56,053 nt of DNA. Origin: Collinsella aerofaciens. Its GTDB lineage: Bacteria > Actinomycetota > Coriobacteriia > Coriobacteriales > Coriobacteriaceae. The stretch lies in assembly GCF_015554145.1 (NCBI RefSeq), contig NZ_JADNHZ010000011.1, positions 30,779-86,831 of the forward strand, read 5' to 3'. Below are positions 8,875-17,672 of this stretch, piece by piece. The translations under genes were made by a program, and so were the position numbers. A model generated the notes under the pieces. That model did no database searches and was not told the DNA's origin. It saw only the letters and a program-made list of their open reading frames with translations. Each line of letters opens with the position of its first letter. Within the stretch, counting starts at the first letter, position 1.

Positions 8875-9597
8875 TTAGATGATGGCCATGTCGTGGCTGA
8901 TCGGGCTGTACTGGTAATGGGGCAGGAAGTACTTGAGCGGCAGGCAGCGGCCGTAGGCCAAGCGGTACGACAGGGCCGCACGCTTGTAGTGACGGACGAT
9001 GAATGCGTGGTCCTCATTCAGACGTTCGACGCGAGCCTTGATGACCTCGTCCTTCAGGAACAGCTCTTGCGGCATCTGGATCATCTCGTAGTGGTCGAGG
9101 GAGGCATATTTGTAAGGCTTTCCGGCAAGACGGGTCGCACCCGCCAAGGTCTCGACTGCGCTGATGTAGGCATGCTTCTCCGTGATGAACGCGAAGCCGT
9201 GTCCGTCAGGCGAGGAGACGGGACAGCATTTAATCGTCTTGGTCATGCGCTCCTTGCGCGACAAATCGGATTTCTTCATCCAGACGGTGGGCATGTGGAG
9301 GTCGTTGCCGTCTTCGCCGTAGAGTTTCACGAGAATCTCGCGGCGGTACATCACGCGGTTCACCATGATGCAGAAATCCTCGATCTTCTTGGGCATGTGG
9401 CGGCGCCCATGCCTGTAGGCGTACTTGATGGAGCTACGGTCGAAGCGCCACCAAGCATTCGGGTTTGTCTTCGCGTTCCATACATTGAATGCGCGGAAGT
9501 GCAGCATCCGCTTGCAGACCATGAAGTAGATATAGGCGAACAGAAGGATGCCGGCCACGTTATAGGGGTCGGAGAGGAAGAGGGTGATGGCTTGCAT
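8875..9597 (-). CDS. Hypothetical protein with N-terminal membrane anchor
   Basis: A 240-residue protein of unknown function. Residues 11-30 form a hydrophobic helix (VAGILLFAYIYFMVCKRML), followed by a basic cytosolic-type domain rich in Arg, Tyr and His. Good Shine-Dalgarno (AAGGAG) before the ATG at 9597. Sixteen bases separate it from the stop of the upstream gene at 9614, so the two form a transcription unit. Confidence 0.6.
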   Translation of the reverse strand: MQAITLFLSDPYNVAGILLFAYIYFMVCKRMLHFRAFNVWNAKTNPNAWWRFDRSSIKYAYRHGRRHMPKKIEDFCIMVNRVMYRREILVKLYGEDGNDLHMPTVWMKKSDLSRKERMTKTIKCCPVSSPDGHGFAFITEKHAYISAVETLAGATRLAGKPYKYASLDHYEMIQMPQELFLKDEVIKARVERLNEDHAFIVRHYKRAALSYRLAYGRCLPLKYFLPHYQYSPISHDMAII

Positions 9598-9613
9598 GGG
9601 GCACTCCTTGAAG

Positions 9614-10138
9614 TCAGCAGCCGCGCGGTCGCTCTGCGCTGGACGCCGCCTCGGTCGCTACCTCGGCGATGCTGTCCAGACTGGGCTGTGCGTGACGTTT
9701 CGTATACGGGGAATCATAACCCTGGGGATAGGCGGTGTCGAAGAGATCTGCGTAGGCATCGAGCGGATTCTCAACTTTCTGCCCGTTGTTGGCCATCCTG
9801 TCGATCTCGGAACGAAGGGTGTCCATGATGGCTTTCTCGCGGACGAGTTCCAAGGAGAGTGTCACGTAGCCCTCCTTCAGCCCCTTGCCGTACATGGCGA
9901 AGGTGATCCTGTAGAACCGATTCTGGAGCGCCTCACGCTCGTCATCGGTGGTCATGGAAAACTGGACATCCGAGGACTGCATCGGCAGCACGCTAAAGCG
10001 TAGGTAGTCCCCCGTGTTGTAGCCGCGTCCGTTCAGGCGCGTTATCGCCTTGAGGCGACCATCCATCAAAGGGGCCACGAACTGTTCGCGCATATTGACC
10101 GTATGCAGCCGGATTTTCGGCTTATTGAAATCTGACAT
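9614..10138 (-). CDS. ASCH/DUF3850-like small protein
   Basis: A 174-residue protein. The N-terminal 50 residues resemble the PUA-like ASCH/DUF3850 fold: a His start segment, then DGRLKAITRLNGRGYNTGDYLRF, which fits the family pattern ending in GD-hydrophobic (given here only as a short key stretch around residues 29-51). Such proteins probably bind RNA or nucleotides. ATG at 10138 has AGGAG 7 nt upstream, better than the upstream TTG. It is the first gene behind a clear promoter with a class B leader hairpin. Confidence 0.5.
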   Translation of the reverse strand: MSDFNKPKIRLHTVNMREQFVAPLMDGRLKAITRLNGRGYNTGDYLRFSVLPMQSSDVQFSMTTDDEREALQNRFYRITFAMYGKGLKEGYVTLSLELVREKAIMDTLRSEIDRMANNGQKVENPLDAYADLFDTAYPQGYDSPYTKRHAQPSLDSIAEVATEAASSAERPRGC

Positions 10139-10154
10139 TGTCAATCTCCTGTCC

Positions 10155-10227
10155 GATGCGTCTTGGGGAAACGCATCTATCTATCGATTACGACTCTTAT
10201 GATAACAAAAGTATATCACCCCGTCAA
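10155..10227 (-). promoter_or_regulatory. Promoter plus class B leader hairpin for the 10138 gene
   Basis: On the minus strand: -35 TTGACG (10222-10227), 17-nt spacer, -10 TATCAT (10199-10204), then a leader hairpin at 10155-10177 (GATGCGT, loop TTCCCCAAG, ACGCATC) just before the Shine-Dalgarno. The loop sequence CCCCAAG is shared with five other leaders. Confidence 0.75.
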
Positions 10228-10336
10228 TATGGATAAGGATTATCGGCCGGCCGTTTGGCTTCTTTCGTCCCGTCCGGCTCGATTGCGCGTTCGGTAGATA
10301 CCTTGATAAATAGATTTGCGATATTAGGGAGGCATC

Positions 10337-11572
10337 ATGCCGAAATACGATAGCCAGAACACCACTCCGCTCGGCGGATTCGACTTTCTGAAGAAACTCG
10401 GATTGGGCCGCGTGAAGAGAATCGATCCGGTTGATTCCGATCTGCAGCCCGTGCAGAAGGGACAAGTCATCGGCACCGTCTCGAAAGACCGAAAGGATAA
10501 GATCGAGAAGACAGTCATCAATATCCCCTACTCGAGCGTCATCTCCTCCACGGCTGCGGTGCGTCGAGACGGGACGCCCGTGACGAGCCGATATGGGCAG
10601 GAGATGTCGCGAATCGTGATCCGCCTGCCGCGCAAGATGGAGCTGGATGGCTACAGCATGGACGGGCTTCGGGTCGAGATCATCAATCCCGACAAGTACC
10701 TCGAACGTGCGAAGAAGACGGGTATCCTCCAGGCCTCCTTCAACGACTCGCGACCCTTGAAGCTCAGCGGCTTCAAGGACGGTCGCGCCATCGAGCTGAC
10801 CGTGGGACAGGATAAAATCGGGGAATTCGTCTCAAACCTCGAGAAATGCTGCGAAGAGCTCATCAACATCCCGAAGGGCAAGGATGCAAAGACATTTGAT
10901 AGAGATGCCGCTGTGCCGGCGATCTCGGCGAGTCGGAAACCTGAAAAGCTGGCGGTCGCGACCGCATCGGGTGCGAACCGGGCCGATGAGAAGAAGACTG
11001 ATCTGGGCAAGACACCCTTTAACGGGCAATATCTCGGAACCAGGAAGATCGATAAGGATGTCACGTTCGACAATCCGAAGGTCATCATCCCGTACGGCAA
11101 CATCGTCGACAGCGAGACTATGACCGATAAGGACGGTAAGACGAAAACCAATCAATACGGTCAGGTGCTCAATTCGGTTACCTTCTCGGTGCCTAAGGGC
11201 GTCGCGGTCGATGGCTACGGTCTCGGCGGCTTTACCGCCAAGGTGGTCGTAGTAGACAAATATCTCGACCGCGCCGCGGATGAGGGTTCTCTCCAAATTA
11301 TGCTCAATGGAAGGTATGACTTGAAGCTGTCCCGTGAAGATGGCGGTAAGAATACCTATGTGACCATCGGACGAGACAAGATCGGGGAGTTTGCCAAAGC
11401 GCTCCGTGAGAAGTCGAACACCGCGCACGAGGACAATGAGAATAATAAGAATAATGAGAAAAAGGAAGAATCTCTTGATGAGATGATGGGCGGCAAGAAC
11501 GAAGAGGCCTCCCTCATGGCGGCAGGTGCCGCTACAAGGGAGGCTACAGATAGAGAAACTGCCGACAGGTAG
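10337..11572 (+). CDS. Two-repeat ORFan protein, 411 residues
   Basis: Made of two homologous units of about 125 residues, near 43-172 and 228-355. Shared landmarks: a GQ-x2-GT start, IPYSSV/IPYGNI, RYGQ/QYGQ, DGYSMDGL/DGYGLGGF, DKYLERA/DKYLDRA and a terminal QDKIGEF/RDKIGEF. A charged, low-complexity tail follows (Asn/Glu/Lys). No signal peptide, so cytosolic. The only clear plus-strand gene between 5 and 25 kb, with its own upstream region. Function not recognised; the duplication suggests a structural or nucleic-acid-binding role. Confidence 0.65.
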   Translation: MPKYDSQNTTPLGGFDFLKKLGLGRVKRIDPVDSDLQPVQKGQVIGTVSKDRKDKIEKTVINIPYSSVISSTAAVRRDGTPVTSRYGQEMSRIVIRLPRKMELDGYSMDGLRVEIINPDKYLERAKKTGILQASFNDSRPLKLSGFKDGRAIELTVGQDKIGEFVSNLEKCCEELINIPKGKDAKTFDRDAAVPAISASRKPEKLAVATASGANRADEKKTDLGKTPFNGQYLGTRKIDKDVTFDNPKVIIPYGNIVDSETMTDKDGKTKTNQYGQVLNSVTFSVPKGVAVDGYGLGGFTAKVVVVDKYLDRAADEGSLQIMLNGRYDLKLSREDGGKNTYVTIGRDKIGEFAKALREKSNTAHEDNENNKNNEKKEESLDEMMGGKNEEASLMAAGAATREATDRETADR

Positions 11573-11582
11573 TGCGTTTTAT

Positions 11583-12389
11583 CTAACGGTTCAGGGATGG
11601 ATAGACTTTTTCAAGTTTGGCGATGAGCCCCTTCACGGCTTCAATCGCAGCCGCCGGCGTTGCGTAGACCGACCAGATACCGGAGAGGAACACGGCTCGC
11701 TCGGTCGCGAGGTCGAAGGCGGCCTGCTCCTGCTCCGTCTCCATCTCGATGCCGTCGGGGCCTGAAATGGAGAACGCCACGGCAACCTCCTGATTGGCGG
11801 GACCCGTGCAAGTCGGCATGATGCGTACGACCAGCGTACGCATCGTCTCGCGGTCGAGCGATGCGCTGGCGAGATAGTCCTCGTCTGACAGGTTGGGACC
11901 CAGTACGCCGTCCAGTTCGTCCTCGATAAGCGTGACCGCCTTGTCCCTTTGCAGCTTCTGGTCAAGAATCCCATCGGCATACTTTTTGGCGGCATCCATC
12001 GAGTCGAACCGCTGGGCGAACAGCTCGCAGGCGGTGTCGCCCTCGAGGATTCCCAGTTCGAATGAGCCGTCTTCCGCCTGCTCGATGCGGGCGACCAGGG
12101 AGCAATCGTCGGCTGTGCGGTAGGGCACAATCCCGTCATCAATCCAATTGCCATCGTTCATGTCCGATTCCTTTCGCTTCAGCCCCAGCAGCCAGTCCGC
12201 TGAGACATCCAATTCCTTACAGATCTTGTACAGGACGACCGTTCCCGGCAGGCGCTTTCCCTTCACGTAGTGCGAGACGCTCGCCTGCGTCGCCTCAATC
12301 CTTCTGCCCAGCTCGCGCTGAGAGATGCCTTTGGCCGTCAAGGCGCGTTTCAAGCGCCTGTGCAGCCGGTTGGGTTCAATTTCGACCAT
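11583..12389 (-). CDS. XRE-family transcriptional regulator
   Basis: A 268-residue protein. Residues 9-66 are a classic Cro/C1 helix-turn-helix (ISQRELGRRIEATQASVSHY, then LYKICKELDVSADWLLG). The remaining 200 residues are an acidic domain of unknown fold, probably sensing or oligomerising. Its ATG overlaps the upstream stop as TAATG, so it is translationally coupled to the 12389-12691 gene. It lies at the end of the dnaB transcription unit and could control the element's own promoters, for example the AACGGYGCRCCGTT sites; that is inference. Confidence 0.8.
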   Translation of the reverse strand: MVEIEPNRLHRRLKRALTAKGISQRELGRRIEATQASVSHYVKGKRLPGTVVLYKICKELDVSADWLLGLKRKESDMNDGNWIDDGIVPYRTADDCSLVARIEQAEDGSFELGILEGDTACELFAQRFDSMDAAKKYADGILDQKLQRDKAVTLIEDELDGVLGPNLSDEDYLASASLDRETMRTLVVRIMPTCTGPANQEVAVAFSISGPDGIEMETEQEQAAFDLATERAVFLSGIWSVYATPAAAIEAVKGLIAKLEKVYPSLNR

Positions 12390-12691
12390 TAGCTACTCCA
12401 AAGAACCTCCTGAGCCTCGCCCAGAAGCGCCGTCATGGCATCCTCCTCCGACTTGTACCCATCGACGAACTGTTTCATCGGACCGGCGTTCCAGTAGCCC
12501 GATTGCGTCGATGAGCGGATATACGGACGCCACACAACGGAACCATCTTCCCGATTTTCCCTCTCGATGAAACCGGTGGTTACCCGCTCGGCTTTACCCG
12601 TGAACTTGAAAACCATGTGCCCATAGATGGTTCTAGTCGGTTCAACTAGGACCACTCGGGAACAACGCGGCGTATTCTTTTGAATCATCAT
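12389..12691 (-). CDS. Hypothetical protein, 100 residues
   Basis: No family recognised; contains aromatic and charged residues and a pattern (YKSEEDAMTALLGEA) typical of a terminal helix. Good AAGGAGA ribosome site before tandem ATG codons. Coupled to the XRE regulator through a TAATG overlap, so perhaps a cofactor of that regulator. Confidence 0.6.
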   Translation of the reverse strand: MMIQKNTPRCSRVVLVEPTRTIYGHMVFKFTGKAERVTTGFIERENREDGSVVWRPYIRSSTQSGYWNAGPMKQFVDGYKSEEDAMTALLGEAQEVLWSS

Positions 12692-12700
12692 GTATCTCCT

Positions 12701-13513
12701 TTATATCTTTAAGGGCCGTTTGGCCTGCTCGAGGTAGGCAACGAGACTCCAAGGCTCTTTCATTGCCGCCGTTTGACAGCGCTCCTGACATTCCGCCCAT
12801 TCCTCGTTATTCATGAGTGCGATACCGACCTGCTCGCCTCGTTTCGTGAGAAACATCAGGTAGCCATCGGTTACCACTTTGCGGGGAACCTCGCAGATGC
12901 GGGCTTTCCTCTTGTTGTTCGTCCCGTACATCAGCTGAGACGACAACACCGACCACTCCCCTGCCCCATGTCGGCGCATGCCCTTTGGTCCGTCATAGAG
13001 CCTATCCTCGGCGAGGAATACGACGCGGTCGCCTAACGCTACTCCGAAGCCCTCGCCATCCTTCCGCTCTTCCCAGCCCTCTCCTAGGCGCACGGTCAGC
13101 TTGTCTGCGAATAGCCAGAGGTGGGAATCCACGGGACACCATCTGTGCTGCTGTTCGTTGTAAACCTTTACGAACGACATCATGATCCGGTCGATGGGGG
13201 CATCCGGGTCATCGGTGGCGAAGCGGACATCGGTGGCGATGCCGCTCAAGATATGGGCCTTCACCTTAATCGCCCCGTCGGAAAAATAGCTCGTGCCGTT
13301 GTCTATCGCATCGCGCGTGCTTTCCGATTTAATCCGCAGGTTCTGAAGCGCGATGTTGCGCAGCGCCCACTGATACGCGAGAGCCTCGCGCGGTTTGAGA
13401 ATCGGACGGTCGAGAAATGCAAAGCCCTCGTCGATGGTCTGTGATTGGGCATCCGATTCAAGGCAGCGCCCGACAATCTTGTTCGATGCGCACTTGGCCT
13501 TTTTCCTACTCAT
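12701..13513 (-). CDS. Hypothetical protein co-translated with DnaB
   Basis: A 270-residue basic-to-neutral protein of unknown family. Its ATG overlaps the dnaB stop (ATGAGTAG), indicating translational coupling and perhaps a role in replication. Contains a Cys pair near the C-terminus (WAECQERCQ) and several Trp-rich stretches. No membrane or signal segment. Confidence 0.6.
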   Translation of the reverse strand: MSRKKAKCASNKIVGRCLESDAQSQTIDEGFAFLDRPILKPREALAYQWALRNIALQNLRIKSESTRDAIDNGTSYFSDGAIKVKAHILSGIATDVRFATDDPDAPIDRIMMSFVKVYNEQQHRWCPVDSHLWLFADKLTVRLGEGWEERKDGEGFGVALGDRVVFLAEDRLYDGPKGMRRHGAGEWSVLSSQLMYGTNNKRKARICEVPRKVVTDGYLMFLTKRGEQVGIALMNNEEWAECQERCQTAAMKEPWSLVAYLEQAKRPLKI

Positions 13514-14876
13514 CGCTGGTCTCCTTTCTGGGTCCCACCTCGTAAAATTTCGTGCTCGTGGGGACGAAGAGCATGTCGATCTCGTCTGTGGGGCCGCTGC
13601 GGTTTTTCGCGACCGACAGGATGACCTGCCTTGAACCCGATTTCTCGTCTTGAATCTCGTCCGGGTCGCGCGACAGGAATAGAACCGTATCCGCGTCCTG
13701 CTCGATGGATCCCGACTCGCGAAGATCCGACAGGCGTGGCAGGCCTGGGTGGGATTCGGCCTGGCGGCTCAACTGTGCCAGCGTGACAACGGGAACGCCC
13801 AGTTCCTTAGCGAACACTTTCATGCGACGGCTTATCTCGCCGACCTCGACTGCACGGTTTTGGAATCTGGCACCATCGGATGCGGACGAGATGAGCTGGA
13901 GATAGTCGATTACAATCAGCCCGCGCTCGGCTCCTCGCATCATGCGGGCAGCGGTTGCACGGATATCCCCTATTGTCACACTCGCCTTGTCCTCAATCTC
14001 GATGCCGTTGCCGGGGATGTCGCAGCAGGCCGCCGCAATCGCGTCCCATGAAGCCTTGGGAATGGTTCCCATGCGGAAATGGGAAATCGAGACGCCTGAT
14101 TCAGCGCAGATGATTCTCTGAGCAAGTTCCTTGCCTGACATCTCGAGCGAGAAAATGCCGACCTTCACGCCCTGGCGGGCGGCATTCAGCGCGAGGGTGA
14201 GGGCAAAAGAGGTCTTGCCGACGGCAGGCCTCGCGCCGACTACGATGAGCTGCCCTGCTCGCAGTCCTGCCAGCATCTCGTCCAGGGTTGCAAAGCCCGT
14301 GTTCACGACGGTGGAGTCCAAGGGGACGCTATCGAGGTCTCTGACCTCGTCCACAGCTGCGGTGAGAAACGATGAGATGTGCCGATAGGGGCGCATATCG
14401 CGGCGTTCGGCCACCCGTGCGATCGAGCCCTCGACCTTCGAGACGAATGCCTTCATATCGGTCGGGGTTCCGTAGGCCTCGGCCTCGATCTCGTTCATCG
14501 CCGTCACGAGCGCCCTGCGCCTCGAGACATCGATCAGCTCGTCGTAGGCGGTCTGCCAGGACAGCAGGGGCATGTCAGATTCGAACATTCGCTCGACGGC
14601 CTGCTCTCCGCCCGCGGTATCCAACTCACGGTTGGATCTCAGGTAGTCGAGCAGGGATACGTCGTCAATCGGGTAGTTCGCCTCGTGCATGGCGCGGATG
14701 GCGCGGAACAGCGCACGATGGTCAGATTTGACGAAATCATCCTCGAGCAGCATCGGGAGAACGTCCTCGCGAACGTCCTTCGAACGCATGCAGGCTGTCA
14801 GGACAATCGTCTCCTGCTGCGGGGCAATGATGGAGCTTGCCGTTTGGGCTTTAGTTTCTTCGGTTTCAGTCGGCAT
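13506..14876 (-). CDS. dnaB: Replicative DNA helicase DnaB
   Basis: Hexameric helicase that unwinds the replication fork. The N-terminal domain has the DnaB pattern (PQQETIVLTACM ... LFRAIRAMHEANYPID); the RecA-like motor has Walker A GARPAVGKTSFALTLA, Walker B LIVIDYLQLI, the QNRAVEVGEISRRMK arm and the LSDLRESGSIEQDAD/LSVAKNRSGPTDEI motifs. About 456 residues, normal for DnaB. Start choice: ATG at 14876 overlaps the stop of a short leader ORF (ATGCCGACTGA), suggesting coupling; GTG at 14906 and ATG at 14888 are in frame but lack good ribosome sites. An element-borne dnaB suggests autonomous replication. Confidence 0.9.
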   Translation of the reverse strand: MPTETEETKAQTASSIIAPQQETIVLTACMRSKDVREDVLPMLLEDDFVKSDHRALFRAIRAMHEANYPIDDVSLLDYLRSNRELDTAGGEQAVERMFESDMPLLSWQTAYDELIDVSRRRALVTAMNEIEAEAYGTPTDMKAFVSKVEGSIARVAERRDMRPYRHISSFLTAAVDEVRDLDSVPLDSTVVNTGFATLDEMLAGLRAGQLIVVGARPAVGKTSFALTLALNAARQGVKVGIFSLEMSGKELAQRIICAESGVSISHFRMGTIPKASWDAIAAACCDIPGNGIEIEDKASVTIGDIRATAARMMRGAERGLIVIDYLQLISSASDGARFQNRAVEVGEISRRMKVFAKELGVPVVTLAQLSRQAESHPGLPRLSDLRESGSIEQDADTVLFLSRDPDEIQDEKSGSRQVILSVAKNRSGPTDEIDMLFVPTSTKFYEVGPRKETSDE

Positions 14877-14940
14877 GACGCGCACCATTTTGGAAACGGG
14901 ATGCACGCGAACCGTTTAGATTCTGGGGCATGTTGTTCAT
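14866..14940 (-). CDS. Short leader ORF in front of dnaB (24 codons)
   Basis: ATG at 14940 (or 14931, better spaced from AGGAAG) opens a reading frame of 21-24 codons that ends in TGA at 14868-14866, overlapping the dnaB ATG by 11 bases as ATGCCGACTGA. The same junction sequence occurs between the 17662 and 17672 genes. It probably serves translational coupling or attenuation of dnaB; the peptide itself has no recognisable feature. Confidence 0.45.
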   Translation of the reverse strand: MNNMPQNLNGSRASRFQNGARHAD

Positions 14941-14953
14941 CTTCCTGCTCTAC

Positions 14954-15014
14954 AAGGCGCTTGGGGTACGCCTTGGTCGATATTAAGTATAACAGAAAGA
15001 TAACGCGCCGTTAA
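14954..15014 (-). promoter_or_regulatory. dnaB promoter with class B leader hairpin
   Basis: Minus strand: -10 TATACT (14986-14991), weak -35 TTAACG (15009-15014) at 17 nt, and leader hairpin 14954-14974 (AAGGCG, loop TACCCCAAG, CGCCTT). Operator-like AACGCGCCGTT (15002-15012) overlaps the -35 and a second AACGGCGCACCG lies at 15029-15040. Confidence 0.7.
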
Positions 15015-15066
15015 TCCAAAAAAGGAATAACGGCGCACCGAAAGGAGGTCATGGCTATTGTAATAC

Positions 15067-15093
15067 AAAAAAGGCGCTTTCGGTGAAAGCGCC
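15067..15093 (-). terminator. Intrinsic terminator upstream of dnaB
   Basis: On the minus strand, GGCGCTTTC-ACC-GAAAGCGCC is followed by TTTTTTG. It insulates dnaB from the membrane-protein operon to the right. Confidence 0.85.
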
Positions 15094-15352
15094 TGGGGAT
15101 TTTGATTTTGGAATTGCGATTTGAAAAAGGAGATCACCTCCCAGTTGGCGTTCAAAACCAACCGGGAGGATATACTCCGCGAGTGATTCATCCTACGGGA
15201 CGAATCCTCTTACCCAAACAGAGTACCATTCATTGGGGTGCTAGATCCCCGTCCGTTCGGTGGTTCCCATAATAGGCGGGATTCCACATATGCGTAATGG
15301 GAATCTAGGATTCATAAAGTGGCGACAATTGGCGGAGCTTGAAGGATTTCGA

Positions 15353-15397
15353 CGCTATTCCTCAAAACTGAAAAATATTCGGTTTTGAGGAATAGCG
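15353..15397. repeat. Long inverted repeat (16-bp perfect arms)
   Basis: CGCTATTCCTCAAAAC and its exact reverse complement flank a 13-base AT-rich loop. It lies in gene-free sequence between the TPM pseudogene and the dnaB terminator (15094-15541), which otherwise holds a GGCGC/GCGCC hairpin and a 50-base purine-rich tract (15427-15478). Confidence 0.8.
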
Positions 15398-15541
15398 ATG
15401 TTTGGGGGCGGCGCATGAGCGCCGGAGGAGGAGAAGGAAAAGGAGGATGAGAATAATAAGAATAAGAAGGAGGAGAACATGAGGGTGATGGATGGGAAAG
15501 GCTCTGCCCTGCCCTGCTGGGTACGTTCGGTAGCGTGGCTC

Positions 15542-16126
15542 TCAAGGCGGACAAAAGAAAGCCCGCGCGGGGTCTTTCACGCCAGCTTTGATGTCGCCGT
15601 CTCGGTAATAGCCGTGGGCGCTGTCGAGAATCTTCGAGCAGACCTAATCCGTCAGCCTGTCCTCGAGACCGTATCCGACCTCAAGCCTATCCTGGTGGGT
15701 GCTTTTCACGAACGTGTAGAGTACGCCGTTGTCCTTTTTGGAGTCACCCGCGCCGATGCGCTGAGCCTGCTCAATCGAATAGTCCTCGATAGTCTGACCT
15801 AACGGCAGGTTGTCGATAGTCACTACGTATAGCTGTGCACCATCTGCTTGGCTCTCCAACGTCTCGTTTAGTTGCGTCAGGGTATCGGCAACGGAGTAGT
15901 CAAGGACATCGGCTCCATCATAGACATAGGGTGAATCGGGCGTGAAAGACGGCTGGCTCGCAGACCTTGCCGCAATAGATGACCACGCCGCAGCGGCGAG
16001 GATAATCGCCACGAAAGCAATCAGAAATGCTTCCCAATGCCTGCGGAAAAAAGAGGACCTGCGATTCGGAAATTCATCGCCCTCCGAGTACGTCCAGACT
16101 TTGATCTCCACTTCCCTACCTCGCAT
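15542..16126 (-). pseudogene. TPM-domain protein interrupted by an amber codon
   Basis: N-terminal membrane anchor (HWEAFLIAFVAIILAAAAW), then a TPM domain (YVYDGADVLDYSVADTL ... NGVLYTFVKST ... LEVGYGLEDRLTD). TAG at 15646-15644 stops it at 160 residues. The same frame continues for 33 codons with sequence fitting the end of the domain (KILDSAHGYYRDGDIKAGV), then TGA at 15542. A CAG to TAG change is the simple explanation. The ATG overlaps the stop of the polytopic protein upstream. TPM proteins act at membranes, some as phosphatases or chaperones. Confidence 0.7.
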
Positions 16127-17672
16127 CCTTCAGCAGAGTCAGGGTGTCGGTGGAATCAATGGTTTGCAGGTTCAATTTAGCTGCGTACCAAGGCGCCGAT
16201 TCGGTCGAGACGATGTAATAGTCGAAATCGCCTAACGCGAGGTAGGACAGCTTTGCTTTCTTGGATTGCATGCCGTCCACGTAGTCACGGTATGGGGAGA
16301 CGACTCCCGCCGTACCCTTATCGTCCCAGAGCTCAGGTCGCAGGTCGAAAGGAACTTTCAACCCTTTCCATTCCAGGTAGTTGTAGATGACGGGATCATC
16401 GGCATAAATAACGGGGTCGTAGATGCCGCTTTTGACAATCTCCCTCACAAGGGAACCTGCCGAGCGTTCGGAGGCCTGCCAGCAGGACTGTCCTCCATTC
16501 GCGACACAGACGCAGCAGTTCGCAACAAGCGGGCCGATTGCGGCAAGGAGGGCAATCAAGGCAGCAGTTTTTGCCGCGTGATGCGATTTAGATACGGAAG
16601 GGTCTTCGGTTCCCGTCAGCAGGCTCGCGAAGGCGAGGGCGGATGCAACCGAGAAGATCCAGACGTTTCGCCAATGGAGCATCGTCGCGACCAAGGCGGC
16701 GATGAGGATGGCCAGCAGCGGGACATCGATCCGCTTGCGCCCGATGGCGGCGGCAAGTGCTGTGGGAATGAAGCCGACCGCGAAGAAGACAACGCAGAAG
16801 CCGTTCGTCGCCTCGAAGGCGGGCTTCATCTCCGATATCACATTTGCGTAAGATGCAGCACCCATCGAGTCGATCACGTAGCGGACACCGTCGACGCCGT
16901 ACGGGTTCACGAAGGCGGCGAGAAGCATCGCAGGCAGGGCGATGGTTAACGGGAAGATCTCGGCCAGCATCTCATCGGGGGTGGTGGTTTTGAAATCGGA
17001 TAGGTCGCGGGGAAGAAGGAAGCAGCCGGCGAGGAAGACATCTAGGAGCCACATGGCCGACTGCATGTTCACATGCAGCACCGTGATCGCGGGCAGGGCG
17101 ATGAGATAGCGCCAGTCACCGGTACGCTGCCAGCGGGTGCAGGCGCCGACGGTCAGCGCCATGCATGCCATCGACCATGCGGTAGGACGGACGGATATAT
17201 AGATTCCCGTCCCGAAAAAGGCTAGGCCGATGCAGAACAGCAGGCGGGGCAAAGTCAGGCGTTTATCGCCGAATCCTTGGATTGCAAAGGCCAGCGCGAG
17301 GGCAACGATGGCGGCGAGGAGGACCTGATAGAGTATCGTGCCGGCATATCCTGCCAGGGTATACGAACCGTAGAGCAGCACATCATGGAGCCACTGCTGG
17401 ACGACAATCGGCCTGTAGGACGCCAGTGACCAAGGGTTGGTGTACGGGATGCCGTTCTCGACGATTTGCTTTCCCGTTGCGAGCAGGAACCAGCCATCGG
17501 AGTCATACGATCCGTTTCCCTGCATGAGAAAGCCTGCAGTGGACATGACGCAGGCAAGCAGAATGAGGAACAGGCGGTCGCGCTTCCCGTCTTGCACGAA
17601 AGGCAGCAGGAAGACACGCAGAACGGGGATGCGGAACGGCAGGGCGAGCTGGGTGTCACGTTCAGTCGGCAT
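16116..17672 (-). CDS. Polytopic membrane protein, glycosyltransferase-like
   Basis: A 518-residue protein with about 10-11 predicted membrane helices and a soluble C-terminal domain (LRPELWDDKGTAGVVSPYRD). An early SDGWFLLATGKQIVENG/YTNPWS region between the first two helices resembles the first extracytoplasmic loop of oligosaccharyl or mannosyl transferase-like GT-C proteins, but no catalytic motif is certain. ATG at 17672 overlaps the upstream stop in ATGCCGACTGA, so translation is coupled. Likely role in cell-envelope sugar transfer; moderate to low certainty. Confidence 0.6.
   Translation of the reverse strand: MPTERDTQLALPFRIPVLRVFLLPFVQDGKRDRLFLILLACVMSTAGFLMQGNGSYDSDGWFLLATGKQIVENGIPYTNPWSLASYRPIVVQQWLHDVLLYGSYTLAGYAGTILYQVLLAAIVALALAFAIQGFGDKRLTLPRLLFCIGLAFFGTGIYISVRPTAWSMACMALTVGACTRWQRTGDWRYLIALPAITVLHVNMQSAMWLLDVFLAGCFLLPRDLSDFKTTTPDEMLAEIFPLTIALPAMLLAAFVNPYGVDGVRYVIDSMGAASYANVISEMKPAFEATNGFCVVFFAVGFIPTALAAAIGRKRIDVPLLAILIAALVATMLHWRNVWIFSVASALAFASLLTGTEDPSVSKSHHAAKTAALIALLAAIGPLVANCCVCVANGGQSCWQASERSAGSLVREIVKSGIYDPVIYADDPVIYNYLEWKGLKVPFDLRPELWDDKGTAGVVSPYRDYVDGMQSKKAKLSYLALGDFDYYIVSTESAPWYAAKLNLQTIDSTDTLTLLKDAR

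Noticed and set aside
8893-9828. 311-codon plus-strand ORF opposite two membrane/ASCH-like genes
   Set aside because: Shadow ORF; the minus-strand genes have ribosome sites, a membrane helix and an operon.
15479-15802. Plus-strand ORF with GGAGGAG before its ATG
   Set aside because: Antisense to the TPM domain and without protein features; the purine tract merely resembles a ribosome site.
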